Origin: Tomocerus qinae
Lineage: Eukaryota; Arthropoda; Collembola; Entomobryomorpha; Tomoceridae
Reading direction: 5' to 3'
Assembly (NCBI GenBank): GCA_020055645.1
Contig: CM034546.1
Coordinates: 15,500,001 to 15,564,000 of the forward strand
DNA: 64,000 nt
A program made the translations under genes and the position numbers. Of this stretch, positions 11,858 through 23,927 are shown in pieces; within the stretch, counting starts at the first letter, position 1; the number at the start of each line of letters is the position of its first letter. The notes under the pieces were generated by a model. That model saw only the letters and a program-made list of their open reading frames with translations, made no database searches and was not told the origin of the DNA.

Positions 11858-12580
11858 TTTGATTTATAAAAAAATTATATTAACTTTGATTATAAAAAAT
11901 GGTAAAATCTTAGGAAAATGTAGCCGATTGAAAAGGCAACTGCAAACTGAAGGATATTAGTAGGTCGGATTAAATTTATGTACTAAATTGAATAACGTAG
12001 CCGGCAGATAGCAGTCGTTGATATTAGTCATCGTGGATGATAATTAATTTGCTCATGGCAATAAATAGGTACATGGTGATCTAATTCGGGCACTTTATTG
12101 CAAAACAGAGGTCACTAAACATTTAATGTATGCTCCTGCCGTCGTCGGCTTATATGATAAGAGATTCAATGACGATAATGGTTGAGCTCTGGTGATTGCT
12201 TTACTAATGGGAAAACTCATTTCGCAGTAGTTTGTGTGAATACGCAGATTACTGTTTCTGATAGGCTACATATTAATAACATTAATGACATATCGAACAA
12301 GAGCAGATTTCTGTTTTTTTATCGCACATCCTGTGAATCATGAGATAAATTTGTTTACTGATGTCACTTTACTGGAGAGACATTGGAATTAAGTGAAATT
12401 GATGTCTCTAATCTGTACATACGTGGAACGCCACAAGAATTATTGAGTATGAGCATCAATTAAAATTATTGAAATCTGTACCTTTTGAGCTTTGGCTTTG
12501 ATTTCACGGAAAAGTCAACATTGTAATAATATCACTAAAAGTACACGTGCAATAAAATTTAATGGCTATCGATGGGCAAA
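11858..12580. other. Intergenic, upstream of the minus-strand GPI-protein gene
   Basis: No supported gene or repeat. It should contain the promoter of the gene starting at 11857, but no distinct motif could be assigned. Confidence 0.4.
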
Positions 12581-14080
12581 TAACTCATTTCTCATTGCCA
12601 AAAACCGTTTACTTCTATGCTGAATTCTCTTTTCAATCCCACAGCACACGGTTTCTAAAAATAAGTATTCACCTTCACTAAAATTATAACGCTTTGTAAA
12701 TACATACGACTCATGTACAATATTATTATGCTATACCTCCAATGTGTTTCGACCGTAATGTAAATCACAAGTAGTGATAATCAATATAATGAAGTATAAT
12801 AATATATAAGACACAATGTAATGATGCCAATGTTGTTATTTTGAACACTGCTGGTGGGATGATGGATGAATCATTTTATTATAGTGTAATACGTTGGATA
12901 TTTTGAACAAACTTCATTCCAATTGACGTATATTGCGCTTTGACAGTTTGGGTATTATATATAATCCGAATGCGTCCAGATATGTAATGGAGTGATGGCA
13001 TAATTACGTTTATATATTACGAATAACTTACTTGTAATAATTATTAATTAAATATTCTTATAGTATCATTTTAAATGTTCAATAAATTTTCAACTGCCCA
13101 AAAAATCCGAGGGAAAGTTATAAAGCGTCGTTTTTATGTATAAAAGTTTCACAAGTCTTAACATTTCAGCATTAACTGATTGGGATTTTTAACTCCTCAG
13201 CGACCCAGGGTTCCATATGGAACCTCAAAAAATCAAAATCTCTAAATCGCCCAATTCGGCTATATCCGAGGTCTTTTTGTCGTAGAGTGCCAAACAAAAA
13301 AGTTTTTTTCCCAAAAAATTAAAATCTTGGGTTCCCCTGATTCGTCTATATCCGAGGAGTTTTCCTTCTAGCACTTATAGTTCCCGAGATAGCATTTTTG
13401 GGATTTACGGTCCTTGAGGAACGCCAACAAAAGTGTGTGATTTGTATATTTTAGATAAAGTAAAAATGAAAATCGTAGCAATTATAGTATTATAATGAGA
13501 TTACGAAGGAATTTTGTGGTTGTTTTCGTTTATTGTTGGAAATTTTAACTACCTGTGAAATTTAGATACTAACATAATTTTATTATTGGTATGTTTTTGG
13601 AGAATGGCTTGAATGTCAATGTTTCCAATGCAATGGTGTGGTAGAGAGTAAATCGCGTCGAGTAAATATACAGATAAAAGTTTATCTGAAGATACAAATT
13701 GACCTATTTTCAGAAATACTAATACCGAACTGTTTACCTAAATGGTCGTGAGATCTCAAAGTCATTCATATCTCTTTTATTTCAAGCAAAATATTTCCTT
13801 TGCACATTTAAAATTTGGTACCATATAATAATAATTATCAGCTACTAATATTCTTGTTATAAAAAGTGTCAATATATTTATGTAAATTTTAGTGGGACTA
13901 CATTTTCATATTTCATAAGATTCAATGATTGGTAATGTAACGTGGGATGACACATGACGATGATGTAGTTTTGATGATTTACACTCCCACTTCAATTTGT
14001 ATTGTAAACCACACTGAAACTGTAAAAGCTTAATAATAAGCCAAAGAATTGATGGCTTCTCAATTTGAATATTATTAAAC
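12581..14080 (+). repeat. Segmental duplication 1, copy A
   Basis: Collinear with 15223-16511 at high identity (for example, both contain AATCCCACAGCACACGGTT and CAATTTGTATTGTAA). Copy A carries an extra insertion at about 13195-13420. No long open frame is conserved between the copies, so the segment appears non-coding. Confidence 0.9.
13195..13420. mobile_element. Small insertion with short inverted ends in duplication copy A
   Basis: About 226 bp present in copy A but absent from copy B, where the text runs straight from TTTTTAAA to TGCCAACAAAAG. The ends are CCTCAGCGACC and GGTCCTTGAGG, imperfect inverted repeats. Inside are two diverged tandem halves, each containing CTATATCCGAGG. The family is unknown. 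Confidence 0.65.
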
Positions 14081-14210
14081 ACTAGGGTTGGTATTGGCAT
14101 AGAGGAAACGCATGTCTCTAGCTTATGACAGTCCATGCCTTCAAACTTTCGGGTATGCTATGACTTGCACATCCATCGGGTAAAATTTTTAATTTTCCAA
14201 GCAATCTAAA

Positions 14211-14391
14211 TGTCGGGTAGAAGGGCGTCTGTTGTCGGGTGGGAAAGCGGCGGGTGTCGGTTGGTTAGGCATCGAGTGTCCGGTAGTTAGTTGTCAGGCG
14301 TCGGGTGGGAAATATTTGGCCGCTGTCTGGCGTCGGGTGGGAAGGAGACGGGTGTCGGATAGTTGGCTGTCTGGTGTCGGGTAGATAGGAT
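14211..14391 (+). repeat. Degenerate GTCGGGTGGGAAG minisatellite
   Basis: G-rich tandem array with variants of GTCGGGTGGGAAGG, GCGGGTGTCGG and TTGGCTGTC in an irregular unit of about 50-60 bp. It is strongly G-skewed on the plus strand in an otherwise AT-rich region. Confidence 0.65.
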
Positions 14392-14448
14392 GAGCCTAAG
14401 ATTTTTGAAGTAAGTCCACGAAAAGGGCCAAAACATTTTATTGCATAT

Positions 14449-14510
14449 TAGTGAACTCAGCTAAGGGGCAAATCTAGCACTCAAGAGAAATTCAGCAGGC
14501 CACCCATCAC
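14449..14510 (+). repeat. Dispersed repeat fragment shared with 24961-25020
   Basis: The run CAGCTAAGGGGCAAATCTAG and the following GAAATTCAGCAGG recur at 24974-25013, inside the insertion at 24956-25325. It probably comes from the same mobile family. Confidence 0.6.
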
Positions 14511-15222
14511 AGTAATAAAAACAATTTCGAAAACATCCCATTATGTGAGGTTGTTATGTTAATACACTTTTATTTTCTACAGTGGTTGGAAAAATTAGCT
14601 GCAGCCCCAACTTCCTAATAAAAAGGAATTTCCTACACCAAAATAATAACTGTAGATTGTAGCATCAAATACAGAGAACAATGAAAGATTCTATTTTCAA
14701 AAAACCTCCCATAAAGTTACCAAAAAGCTCCTTTTTAAAATCGAAAAAATAAGATTCAAACTAAAAACATTCAAATCCCATGAGTACAACACAATAATAA
14801 ATATTTTTTAAGAATAAATTCATTAGTTTAACTCTACAAAAAGGTGAAAGATAAGGAACATAGTCATATAGATGATATTCTTGGGCGAGATCCGCAAACC
14901 AAAGATGTTTAGGATATCCCGTTTTGTTGTTTGGAGTTACAGACAAAGAAAGATTCTAATTGTGACAGGGGTTTGTACAACTACAATATATTGCCTACCA
15001 ATACATTTCAGTATACTACTACACTCAAAAAAATTGACTAATGGCTAATTGTTTTATGCGTAAAGGCTGATTCCTTTTTACTTAAAGACGATTCATTTGT
15101 TTAAAGAAATGTGTTGCGGAAAATTTCATTAAATTTAAAGTATCATATTTCTGCAGTATACTACATTTTAATTTAAAGGTTCATTCATTTAAACCACCGG
15201 TTCATTAAAAATAAGTCGTAAA
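14511..15222. other. Spacer between the two copies of duplication 1
   Basis: No gene supported. A MITE-like start (TACACTCAAAAAAATTG) near 15024 resembles one end of the TA-flanked element at 21738, but no partner end was found. Confidence 0.3.
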
Positions 15223-16511
15223 TTACTCATTTCTCATTGCTGAAAAACGTTTACTTCTATGCTGACTTCTCTTTACAATCCCACAGCACACGGTTGCTAA
15301 AAATAAGTATTCACCTTCAGTAACATGTAAATAACGCTTTGTAAATACAACTCATGTACAATATTATTATGCCATACCTCCAATGTGTGTCCACCATAAT
15401 GTAAATCACAAGTAGTGATAATCAATATAATGAAGTATATATAAGAGACAATAATGAAGCCAATGTTGTTATTTTGAACACTGATGGTGCGATGATGGAT
15501 GAATCATTTTATTATAGTGTAATAATACGTTGGATATTTTGAACAAACTTCATTCCAATTGACGTATGGGTACCGATTGACGTATATTGCGCTTTGACAG
15601 TTTGGGTATTATATATAATCCGAATGCGTCCAGATATGTAATGGAGTGATGGCATAATAACGTTTATATATTACGAATAACTTACTTGTAATAATTATTA
15701 CTTAAATATTCTTATAGTATCATATTTTAAATGTTCAATAAATTTTCAACTGCCCAAAAAATCCGAGGGAAAGTTATAAAGCGTTTTTATGTATAAAAGT
15801 TTCACAAGTCTTAACATTTCAGCATTACCTAATTGAGATTTTTAAATGCCAACAAAAGTGTGTGATTTGTTTATTTTAGATAAAGTAAAAATGAAAATCG
15901 TAGCAATTATAGTATTATAATGAGATTAAGAAGGAATTTTGTGGTTGTTTTCGTTTATTGTTGGAAATTTTAACTACCTGTGAAATTTAGATATTAACAT
16001 AATTTTATTATTGGTATGTTTTTGGAGAATGGCTTGAATGTCAATGTTTCCAATGGTGTGGTAGAGAGTATAAGTTATAAGTAGCGCGTAGAGCAAATAT
16101 ACAGATAAAAGTTTATCTGCAGATACAAATTGACCTATTTCCAGAAATACTAATACCTAACTGTTTTAACTAAATGGTCGTGAGATCTCAAAGTCATTCA
16201 TATCTATTTATTTTAAGCAAAATATGTTACCTACACGTGTTATTATATTTGGTACCATATAATAATAATTATCAGCTGCTAATATTCTTGTTATAAAAAG
16301 TGTCAATATATTTATGTAAATTTTAGTGGGATTACATTTTCATATTTCATAAGATCCAATGATTGGTAATGTAACGTGGGATGACGCATGACGATGCTAT
16401 AGTTTTGATGATTTACACTCCCACTTCAATTTGTATTGTAAGCCTCACTGAAACTGTAAAAGCTTAATAAGCCAAAGAATTGATGGTTTCTCAATTTGAA
16501 TATTATTAAAC
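15223..16511 (+). repeat. Segmental duplication 1, copy B
   Basis: Direct duplicate of 12581-14080, offset by about 2.65 kb. It lacks the 13195-13420 insertion and has a small local duplication of GACGTATxGGTACC-like sequence near 15561-15590. The missing insertion shows that the MITE entered copy A after the duplication, or was lost from B. Confidence 0.9.
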
Positions 16512-16974
16512 ATAACTGGAAAAGTAGGACTTAAAAAACAAGAAAGTAAGACAAAAACATTATTTAAAATTGAAAGTCTAATATTTTTTTAAGTTCTCAG
16601 TGTAAAGTATGATAGGTTTACTTAACTAATTTATGGTTGTAATTTTATTCAACATTGATATTTATAGGTCGTAATTTTTTATGAGTCTAAAAGCCTGGGA
16701 TGTCCTAATGACCTACAGGCTAGGCTTTGGGATGAAATATACCGCTTTGTTAGTACTGTAAACCGACAATGTAGTGGGACAATGATATTGCTTTGTCATT
16801 GGAATTTTTTTATAATAATATATGTAGTCATTGTAGTTGTGTACATTCTGTCTGTAGTTTGTGTCGAAATTGAAGTTTACGGTCAGCCTTTGCCATGTCT
16901 GTATTAATAACTCCGACCGAATGGCCTCAACTGAGAAACTTTGCATGTATTAGATCCACCTATATAGATATCAT

Positions 16975-17118
16975 GCACGTATCCAGAAATTTGGTCAAGG
17001 GGGTCGCAGCCAAAAATAATGTCAAAGCGAAAATGTTTTGGCCTTTTTCGGAAAAAATCCTCTCTTTTTCTCAGATTTAGAGGGGCGCTGGGCACCCCTC
17101 CCCCTACTGGATACGTGC
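16975..17118. mobile_element. MITE with GCACGTATCCAG ends
   Basis: A 144-bp element with perfect 12-bp inverted ends, GCACGTATCCAG and CTGGATACGTGC. GC-rich subterminal blocks resemble the hAT MITE at 9284. No clean target duplication is visible. A weaker relative may lie in the lipase intron at about 55273-55360. Confidence 0.75.
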
Positions 17119-17444
17119 TTGGTATAGATAAACGAGCTTTGAGTATTGTATACTTGTTTGGTTGAAATGCTCACGTTTATTCCCATGCATTTGTAACAAA
17201 AAGATGTTCTTACTTTATTTCGCGAGATTTTGAGAATAAAAGAAAACTAGGACTTAATTAAATAAATTTTTATTACGATGTTCTTTGCATCTTTACTACT
17301 CTTTAGCTTACGTGGTGAGAAAACCGCACTTAATTTAAAGAAAATTCAATATCCTGATGCCGTTGTTTACAGTCATAGTTAACCCAAGTTTTCTATACAA
17401 TGACAGATAAAGATACGTAATTCGGGTTGTACAATTTAGGTATT

Positions 17445-17580
17445 GGAAAAACGCCTAAAACGAAAGCACAAATTTACATATGTATGCAAATAACTACTAA
17501 TGCAAATGTATTTACCAGAAGAAATAAAGCTTGGAGAAAATATCAAGCTTGCCTTGTGAAAATGTCAAATGCCATTAGGT
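17445..17580 (+). mobile_element. One end of the long-TIR (Mutator-like) element family
   Basis: About 135 bp matching the left end of the element at 19473-20563 (AAAACGCCTAAAACGAAA, then ACAAATTTACATATGTATGC and the subterminal AAAATGTCAAATGCCATTAG). No partner inverted end is nearby, so this is a truncated or solo copy. Confidence 0.7.
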
Positions 17581-17796
17581 AATAACAGTAATAAGTATGA
17601 AGTATATCATGAATCATAATCAGTTTTACAGTACCATAGCATTTATTTTAATTTATTTTACATAAGTATCATTAAATAATGATTTATTTGCAACCATTTT
17701 GTAAGCTGTGATAATTGCATGGACTATGTGAATATAAAGAATGGACGTATCAATAGTGTAAGCGTGAAGTGGAGTTGCACATTGAAAAAATTCAGT

Positions 17797-19075
17797 TCAG
17801 AAGTCGATTAGACTATTTTTGTCAACTTGAACAGATAAACACAAATTAATGGAATTTATTACGATGTTTTGAAGGATTATTAAGGTGATTCCCCTTCTAA
17901 GGCAAAAATATGGACCTATATTCAATCTTAGTTTTTGACAGCCTTTAAGTTCTTTCCGGACATATTTGTTTGTACATCTCGACCATTCTTGCTGAAAATT
18001 TATGCTTACCGAATCGACTGTTGCTGCAATTGGAATCAGTGTCGCCTCGACAATTGTAATTGCAATTAAATGCAACGGAAAAGTTATAAATATAGGCATG
18101 GGAACAACTTCAATAAATTTAACAGTGCAAAAAATAAACAAAATATGCAATAAAATAGCAAAGAATAAGGCAGCGGCGCTCATTTGGCTGGCAAAGTTAG
18201 AATTTACGTCTATATTGATGACACGAAGCATTCGATAGAAAGACATGGCTTCTGATGGATTGGACCAAAAGTGTTGCTTGGATTTTCTGTACGCTCCTAT
18301 CTTCGGGTTGATTTTCGTGGATACAATTTTCGCCCAAAAGAATAGGAAGTTTGTGTAAATCATTCCTGATTGCATCCCCAGAATTACGGAAGATGCTGCG
18401 TGAATCATCGCCACAGGTGCTGCAAACAAAATCCCTATTCTTATTGGCAAGCAATCGATGAAGGACAAATGTGTTTCCAATAGTAGTAGGACTGGATTGA
18501 ATTTAATTAGGAATATCGCCGGACCAGTGAGAATCCCGATAACTATTCCAGCTATATTAATAGAGTGAAAAGTAGCCTTAAGTGGAAAAATTCTTTTGTA
18601 TGCCCATTTTTCTTCTTTGTGGATGTACTTTTCTGCGAAAATTAATTAAAGTAGGTTAATCCATATTAATAAGAAACCTTTATCAAAACAGATATCAATT
18701 CAATTTCTAACCAAGTAAAAGTGTATCTTGAAGGACTATTGTATTCATTATTCGGATGAAGTTTCTGTAATTTGAGGCCAGTTTCCAATTGAAATGTAGT
18801 GACCATGAGAGAGCAATGGCGATTATAATGAACACCACAATGTAGCCGAGATGGAGAGTTGGCACGAATACTTGAGCTATTAATGTTAGTATGATGTAGA
18901 TATTAAACAATACAGTAGCAGAAACAAAAGCCAACCAAACTGCCAGTTGAAAACGATTTTTTGTGACTGATATTCGTTTGGCAACATGATCCCATTGGAA
19001 CGGCGTCGCCCAAAATTTGGAACTGTACCAGTAGAAATACTCATTATAAGCATCCAGGAGAACCACTGTTGTCAT
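17797..19075 (-). CDS. Gustatory-receptor-like 7TM chemoreceptor (399 aa model)
   Basis: Exons 19075-18712 and 18632-17797 join in phase 1. The product has a cytoplasmic-type N-terminus (FWATPFQWDH), several strongly hydrophobic segments and a C-terminal block (LRLNIGPYFCLRRGITLII) that lines up with the second receptor at 50.5-51.9 kb (LRVDVGTFYFFKNGTIL). Length, topology and this late motif fit the arthropod gustatory/odorant receptor superfamily. Ligand-gated cation channel activity in chemosensory membranes is known for the family, and the ligand is unknown. The ATG at 19075 is the first Met in frame and gives the expected length. No breaks were seen. The two receptor genes are 31 kb apart and very diverged. 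Confidence 0.75.
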
Positions 19076-19654
19076 TATGGGGCAGCTTACAACCTTTTTT
19101 AGCTAATATTGTGCTGTTTGTTGGCTTTATAGTTTAATTAAATGGTATTTTTATTATTTTTATTGTAAAACAGTAGTGTCAACAGTAACACAAATTTTGA
19201 TACTGTAATAAGGTTGGTGGCTTTTGAAATTTTAAGACACTACCAAGTGAAATTAACATGATTTTAGATTTCTTGTACTTATTGTTGCCAATTGATTTTG
19301 CTTACTGGTTCTAGAAACCAGTGAATTATAAGTTATGACTGATTTTTTGGATATATACTATTCGGCTTGTCTTCACTAACTAAATAAAATCCTTATTGTT
19401 GAGAGTATATATATACAATGTATTGCCTTAAACAGTAGAAGAATATATTTTGGCCACAATATTAGGTATTCGGTAAAAACGCCTAAAACGAAAACACAAA
19501 TTTACATATGTATGCAAATATACATATAATGCAAATGGCTTTTACCAGAAAAGGAGAAAATATCAAATGCCCTTGGAGAAAATATCAAACGCCTTTGGAG
19601 AAAATGTCAAATGCCATTGGAGAAAATATCAAACACTATAGTATTACTCATGTA

Positions 19655-19870
19655 ATTTTTATTGCACATATATTTAGTCAAGTAATTTTTGATTGCACAT
19701 ATTTAGTCAAGTAATTTTTGATTGCACATATTTAGTCAAGTAATTTTTGATTGCACATATTTAGTCAAGTAATTTTTGATTGCACATATTTAGTCAAGTA
19801 ATTTTTGATTGCAAATATTTAGTCAAGTAATTTTTGATTGCACATATTTAGTCAAGTAATTTTTGATTAC
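19655..19870 (+). repeat. 29-bp tandem repeat inside the Mutator-like relic
   Basis: About seven nearly identical units of CACATATTTAGTCAAGTAAT plus TTTTGATTG. There are no spacers of differing sequence, so it is not a CRISPR array. Confidence 0.9.
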
Positions 19871-20071
19871 ATGGTATGTTTAGTCGTTTTTATGGCATAT
19901 ATTTAGTCATGTAACAGAAAAGGTAATATTTATTCAACAGTATCAGTCATAGTCAGGTCAGTTTTAGCATTTGCTTTAGGACAAAGGATAGGGCAATTGT
20001 ATTTGAAGATCTAACATGCAAATATTTATACCTGTGTTTACATTAATATCAATGTACTTTTCTGGTTCAGA

Positions 20072-20209
20072 CCCAGCTCCTGTATTTTCCAAATAGACAC
20101 TGTCCAAAATGAAATAGGCCACCGAATGACCGAAAACATTTGTTGAAGGCCAAACTTCAAGCAATGAATTTCTGACAGCAAGCTCGAAGTCAATAATGAC
20201 TTCAGTAGG
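20072..20209 (-). pseudogene. MULE-type transposase fragment
   Basis: On the minus strand the reading PTEVIIDFELAVRNSLLEVW is followed by a GHSVAYF block. This resembles the MULE transposase core (DFE-x-A, then a region normally reading GCxFH). The Cys and His of that block are altered (GHSVAYF). An open frame continues to 19976 without further recognisable similarity. It supports assigning the surrounding long-TIR element to the Mutator group. Confidence 0.6.
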
Positions 20210-20563
20210 GGAGATTTAATTTAATCATACCTCTCCAGAAATCAGACAATAAGCCACAGACGGAGCCGGCCGGGGCTAAGTAACAAATTCTTGACATTAA
20301 CCTGGTACTGCATTACTTATTATCATTGTCATAAATTGACATTCAAGCATTGCTTAAGGACAAATTTACATGAAATAGAATGAACGACAGATAAACGTTC
20401 GTAATCTTAGTAGTATCTGCATTTTCTCCAAAGGCATTTGATATTTTCTCCAAGTACGTTTGATATTTTCTCCAGAGGCATTTGATATTTTCTCCTTTTC
20501 TGGTAAAAGCCATTTGCATTATCTACATATGTAAATTTGGGTTTTCGTTTTAGGCGTTTTTAC

Positions 20564-21157
20564 ACCCAACCCAATATTATACTTATATGTATACTTAGTG
20601 TACTTATAGACATATAACTTGGTCTCGTTTAATTGAAATATTTATTGGACATGAAAGGGGGAATATAGTTTATACCAATCGAATAGAAATCATTTGAACC
20701 ATAAGTCTGTACGGAGCCAAAGCTAAGTACCTAAATTACCTTCGAGAATAACACATCAAGTACCTAACACTAATCGTAATACTTCTAGGTAAAGGAAGTA
20801 GTTAAATATTCCATCAGCCGAAAGACCAATGTCAAATGAGCAGACGAGCCTCGCATATTGTTTCGTTATAAAACTTCAGAGTATAGTCTGCATGCTGTAA
20901 ACCATTTTTGAATGCCGTAAACGCCGTAGAATTTACCGTAGAAAAAATTTAGTAATGTCGTTAAAGCCGTAAATGTCGAAAACTACTTTAAACACAGTGA
21001 TATAACATTTATTAATTTTTCATTTTATATTGATACCAAGTATTTAATTTTTTAGAGTCAAAAATGTTTCGCCACCTAAAGATATAATTAATAGGAAACA
21101 GAAATTATTTGTATTATTTTTGTCCTTATTATTGCATGGTTTGACAAATACTGTATT
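20564..21157. other. Intergenic, no gene seen
   Basis: AT-rich sequence with short repeats of CGTAAA/GCCGTAAA type near 20890-20980. Nothing codes convincingly. Confidence 0.3.
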
Positions 21158-23190
21158 GATTTATCAATACTTTTTAAATTAATTGCTTCTTGGGGCCAAA
21201 AATTAGTTTATGGCGTTTACGGCATGCCATAACCTTAATACCAAAACCTATAAATTCAATTTACGGCATGCGATATTTACGGCACACTCGAAACACTGTA
21301 AAACTTACGATTTTTCCCATCAAATATAATAATATTATACGGAATGGAATGCATTTTACTAGAACTGGGGAATTTAAATAAAACAATTATGCTTGTTTAT
21401 CTAAGTTTAAAACTTCAGAGTGTCAATTTTGTATAACTTTTTAAGCATCCCAAACCCACTTCTCGGAAAATATTCTTTATTCTTATTTAACGGTTTGTAA
21501 CATAAAATATGTTCTTACATTTTTTGAGAATAAAAACAAACCAGAGTGGTAAGCCATTTAAATTGTTTTATGAATTTTGACATCCTTATTGCTCTTCACC
21601 TTACCTTATTTGAAAGGTCTTTTCACCCTGGTATACATTTATAGGTATAACCCAATTTTTATATAAATTGAATAATTACAAGCCACGTCATTCGATCGTT
21701 CGGTTTGGACTATTTATTTTTATTGGAAATAGACATACACTCTAAAAAAATTTATTCAAATTTGAGTAAACTTAACTCAACAACTGATTTTAAAATTACG
21801 CTGACATACTGAGTTCAGTTTACTCAACCGGATGTATAAAAGTTACTCTCAAGAGCTGATTTGAAGTTTTAATCAATTTTGAGTAAAAATGTGCAAAAAG
21901 TATAACCCAAGTCGAGTACCGAAGTCCTGCTCCTTTGCTATACTATCAGCACCCATACCACATAACTACATTTACCTGTTGATCATATTCAAGGAATAGC
22001 ATCTAGTTATTCCTTTCTGTTAAAACTGGCATATAATCAATATGTTGAGTCTGTAGTATTAATCCTCCTATTGCCTTATTAATCAACAATGGTTGAGTAA
22101 AATAAGTTTGATAGTGACGTTAATAAATATTTGACGATAACAACGGTTTAGTAAAACATTGCTAAAAGTTTTTACAGCAATGATTTCAAAATCACCAATG
22201 GTAGGTATATTATAGTTAACCGTTGACGGTAAATGTAATTCACTCAACCATTGCTAAAATTATATACAAAAGGCAGTTTAGTCAACTGTTTATGCTGAAT
22301 TTTTTTATAGTGTACCCTTGTATTTAGAAGAAATTAGGCGTAGAAATATTTCTCCTTTTCTCAGTATTCTATTCTGCCATTTCTCGTTCAGACAGACTAA
22401 TATGAAGAAATAGTTTGTATATGTGAAACTTAACGTATATAGCCGTAAACAACAGCACAAAATATTGTGACCGCAATTACTTTAAGAACAATAGACATGC
22501 AAATGTATGTATATGTTTAGATTGAAATATTTATTCATAAATGAAAGGGGAGATTTAATTTAATCGAATCGAATAGAAATCATTGGAACAATAAGCTTCA
22601 GACGGAGCCGAGGCTAAGTAACTAAACCTTCGTTGACATTAAGGCTTGCTTGCTGCTATTGTCCATGTTTACGTTTTGTAAGCTGTGAATAATGAAATCT
22701 TTTACATTAACAAGTAGTGCAGTAGAATAACTCTAATTTGGCAGTTTTATGGCACTGTAGATATGGGTTTATACCTATAAAGTCGAATCTGGTCCCGTGA
22801 AAATAAGAGAAAAACATTTAGGACTGCTTTTTGAAAACTTTTACTGATTCCTTTTAAAAATGCTGAGCTGCGTACTTAGATGTAAATTTCTACTCCAGGT
22901 CCCTCAACTTCAAAATATGGTATACCATCTTTAATATTTAAATTAATACCAAATACATGTGAACAAGCCCAGGGTATTAATGTCAGGGACCAGTCAATTG
23001 AAATCATTTCAGCTTACTCCCACATAATTATAGTAACAGTTCTGTTTTTATCTGTAGTTTGAATGTATTCTGTATTGAGTGGAAGCTACGTACCTAACCA
23101 AACCTTTTTAGAAACTAAGTTTCAAGCCAACAGAATGACGGGGTATTTAAAACGATGCTCTCCTGGCTTGTCTTATATAAGTCTACAGGA
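21158..23190 (+). repeat. Segmental duplication 2, copy A
   Basis: Collinear with 23928-25793: both start at GATTTATCAATACTTTTTAA and end near GCTCTCCTGGCTTGTCTTAT. Copy A carries the TA-flanked MITE at 21738-22312, and the foldback at 23187 lies at its right end. No conserved reading frame is visible. Confidence 0.9.
21738..22312. mobile_element. TA-flanked (Tc1/mariner-type) MITE
   Basis: A 575-bp insertion absent from the paralogous segment. Ends are CACTCTAAAAAAATT and AATTTTTTTATAGTG, flanked by TA on both sides (21736-21737 and 22313-22314). No open frame of note. Confidence 0.85.
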
Positions 23191-23432
23191 AATGTGTACA
23201 GACCGGACATATGCAAAATGCCTAGGACATATGTAAAATGGAAAACCAAAATTTTGATTTTCAACGAACCTAACCTAATTTAAAACAACTTTATGACTGT
23301 CAAATGTGCTTTCATGTAATTTTTATTGATTCAAATTAGGTTAGGTTTGTTAAAAATCAAAATTTTGGTTTTCCATTTTACATAATATATATCCTAGGCA
23401 TTTTGCATATGTCCGGTCTGTACAAATTTCCT
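23187..23432. mobile_element. Foldback element, copy 1 (arms about 100 bp)
   Basis: Almost the whole 246 bp is one inverted repeat: AGGAAATGTGTACAGACCGG at the left and CCGGTCTGTACAAATTTCCT at the right, with inner arms containing CCAAAATTTTGATTTT. A second copy is at 40229-40459. The transcript would fold into a long hairpin. Confidence 0.9.
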
Positions 23433-23446
23433 GTAACATATATAAT

Positions 23447-23757
23447 GACGGGGTATATAAAGTGACGGGGTATATAAAATGTAGGGTATATAAAGTGACG
23501 GGGTATATAAAATGTAGGGTATATAAAACGACGGGGTTGTTTAAAATGATGTATTATGAATATATAAAATTAATCATATTATTATTAAAATCAGGCGCTG
23601 ATGAAAGGACTTTTCACCGTAGAATTTACCGTAGAAAAAATTTAGCATTTTGGTTGAATGATGTTGATTTTGATACAATTTTATTATGTTGATTCGATTA
23701 TAATTTATTAATTGTATTGTATTTGATTCCCCGTCCGTAGGACGGGCTTATTTCTAG
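23447..23757 (+). mobile_element. Helitron fragment with minisatellite and 3' hairpin
   Basis: Starts with tandem GACGGGGTATATAAAATG units. It ends with the hairpin CCCGTCCGTAGGACGGG (23730-23746) and a CTAG terminus (23754-23757) followed by T, the expected Helitron 3' end. The block CAGGCGCTGATGAAAGGACT is shared with the larger relative ending at 49762. No Rep/helicase gene is present. Confidence 0.75.
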
Positions 23758-23927
23758 TTAACCTACCTTTAAGGTATATAAACCTTAAAAGCTACCGTAC
23801 ATTTTATTGTCATATGTCCTATACTTTACTTTTATTCAATACTTTGTCCAATATGGCCTATTAACCAAAAAAGGAATACTTGAAACTGAAACCTTATTTA
23901 AACTAACTTATTTCATTTTTTTATTTT

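Larger units (their letters stand above)
19473..20563. mobile_element. Mutator-like DNA transposon relic with long inverted ends
   Basis: Both ends carry GTAAAAACGCCTAAAACGAA (right end inverted), then shared TTACATATGTA and TGCAAATGGCTTTTACCAGA blocks and subterminal copies of TTTGGAGAAAATATCAAA. The total TIR is over 100 bp. Inside are a transposase fragment (20072-20209, minus strand) and a 29-bp tandem repeat (19655-19870). It is internally deleted and not autonomous. Target duplication is not clear. Confidence 0.75.

Noticed and set aside
13906-14136. Minus-strand 76-codon frame in duplication 1
   Set aside because: The duplicate copy does not keep a frame of similar length despite high DNA identity.
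19655-19870. Regular repeats resembling a CRISPR array
   Set aside because: Units are directly adjacent and identical, with no unique spacers, in a eukaryotic transposon.
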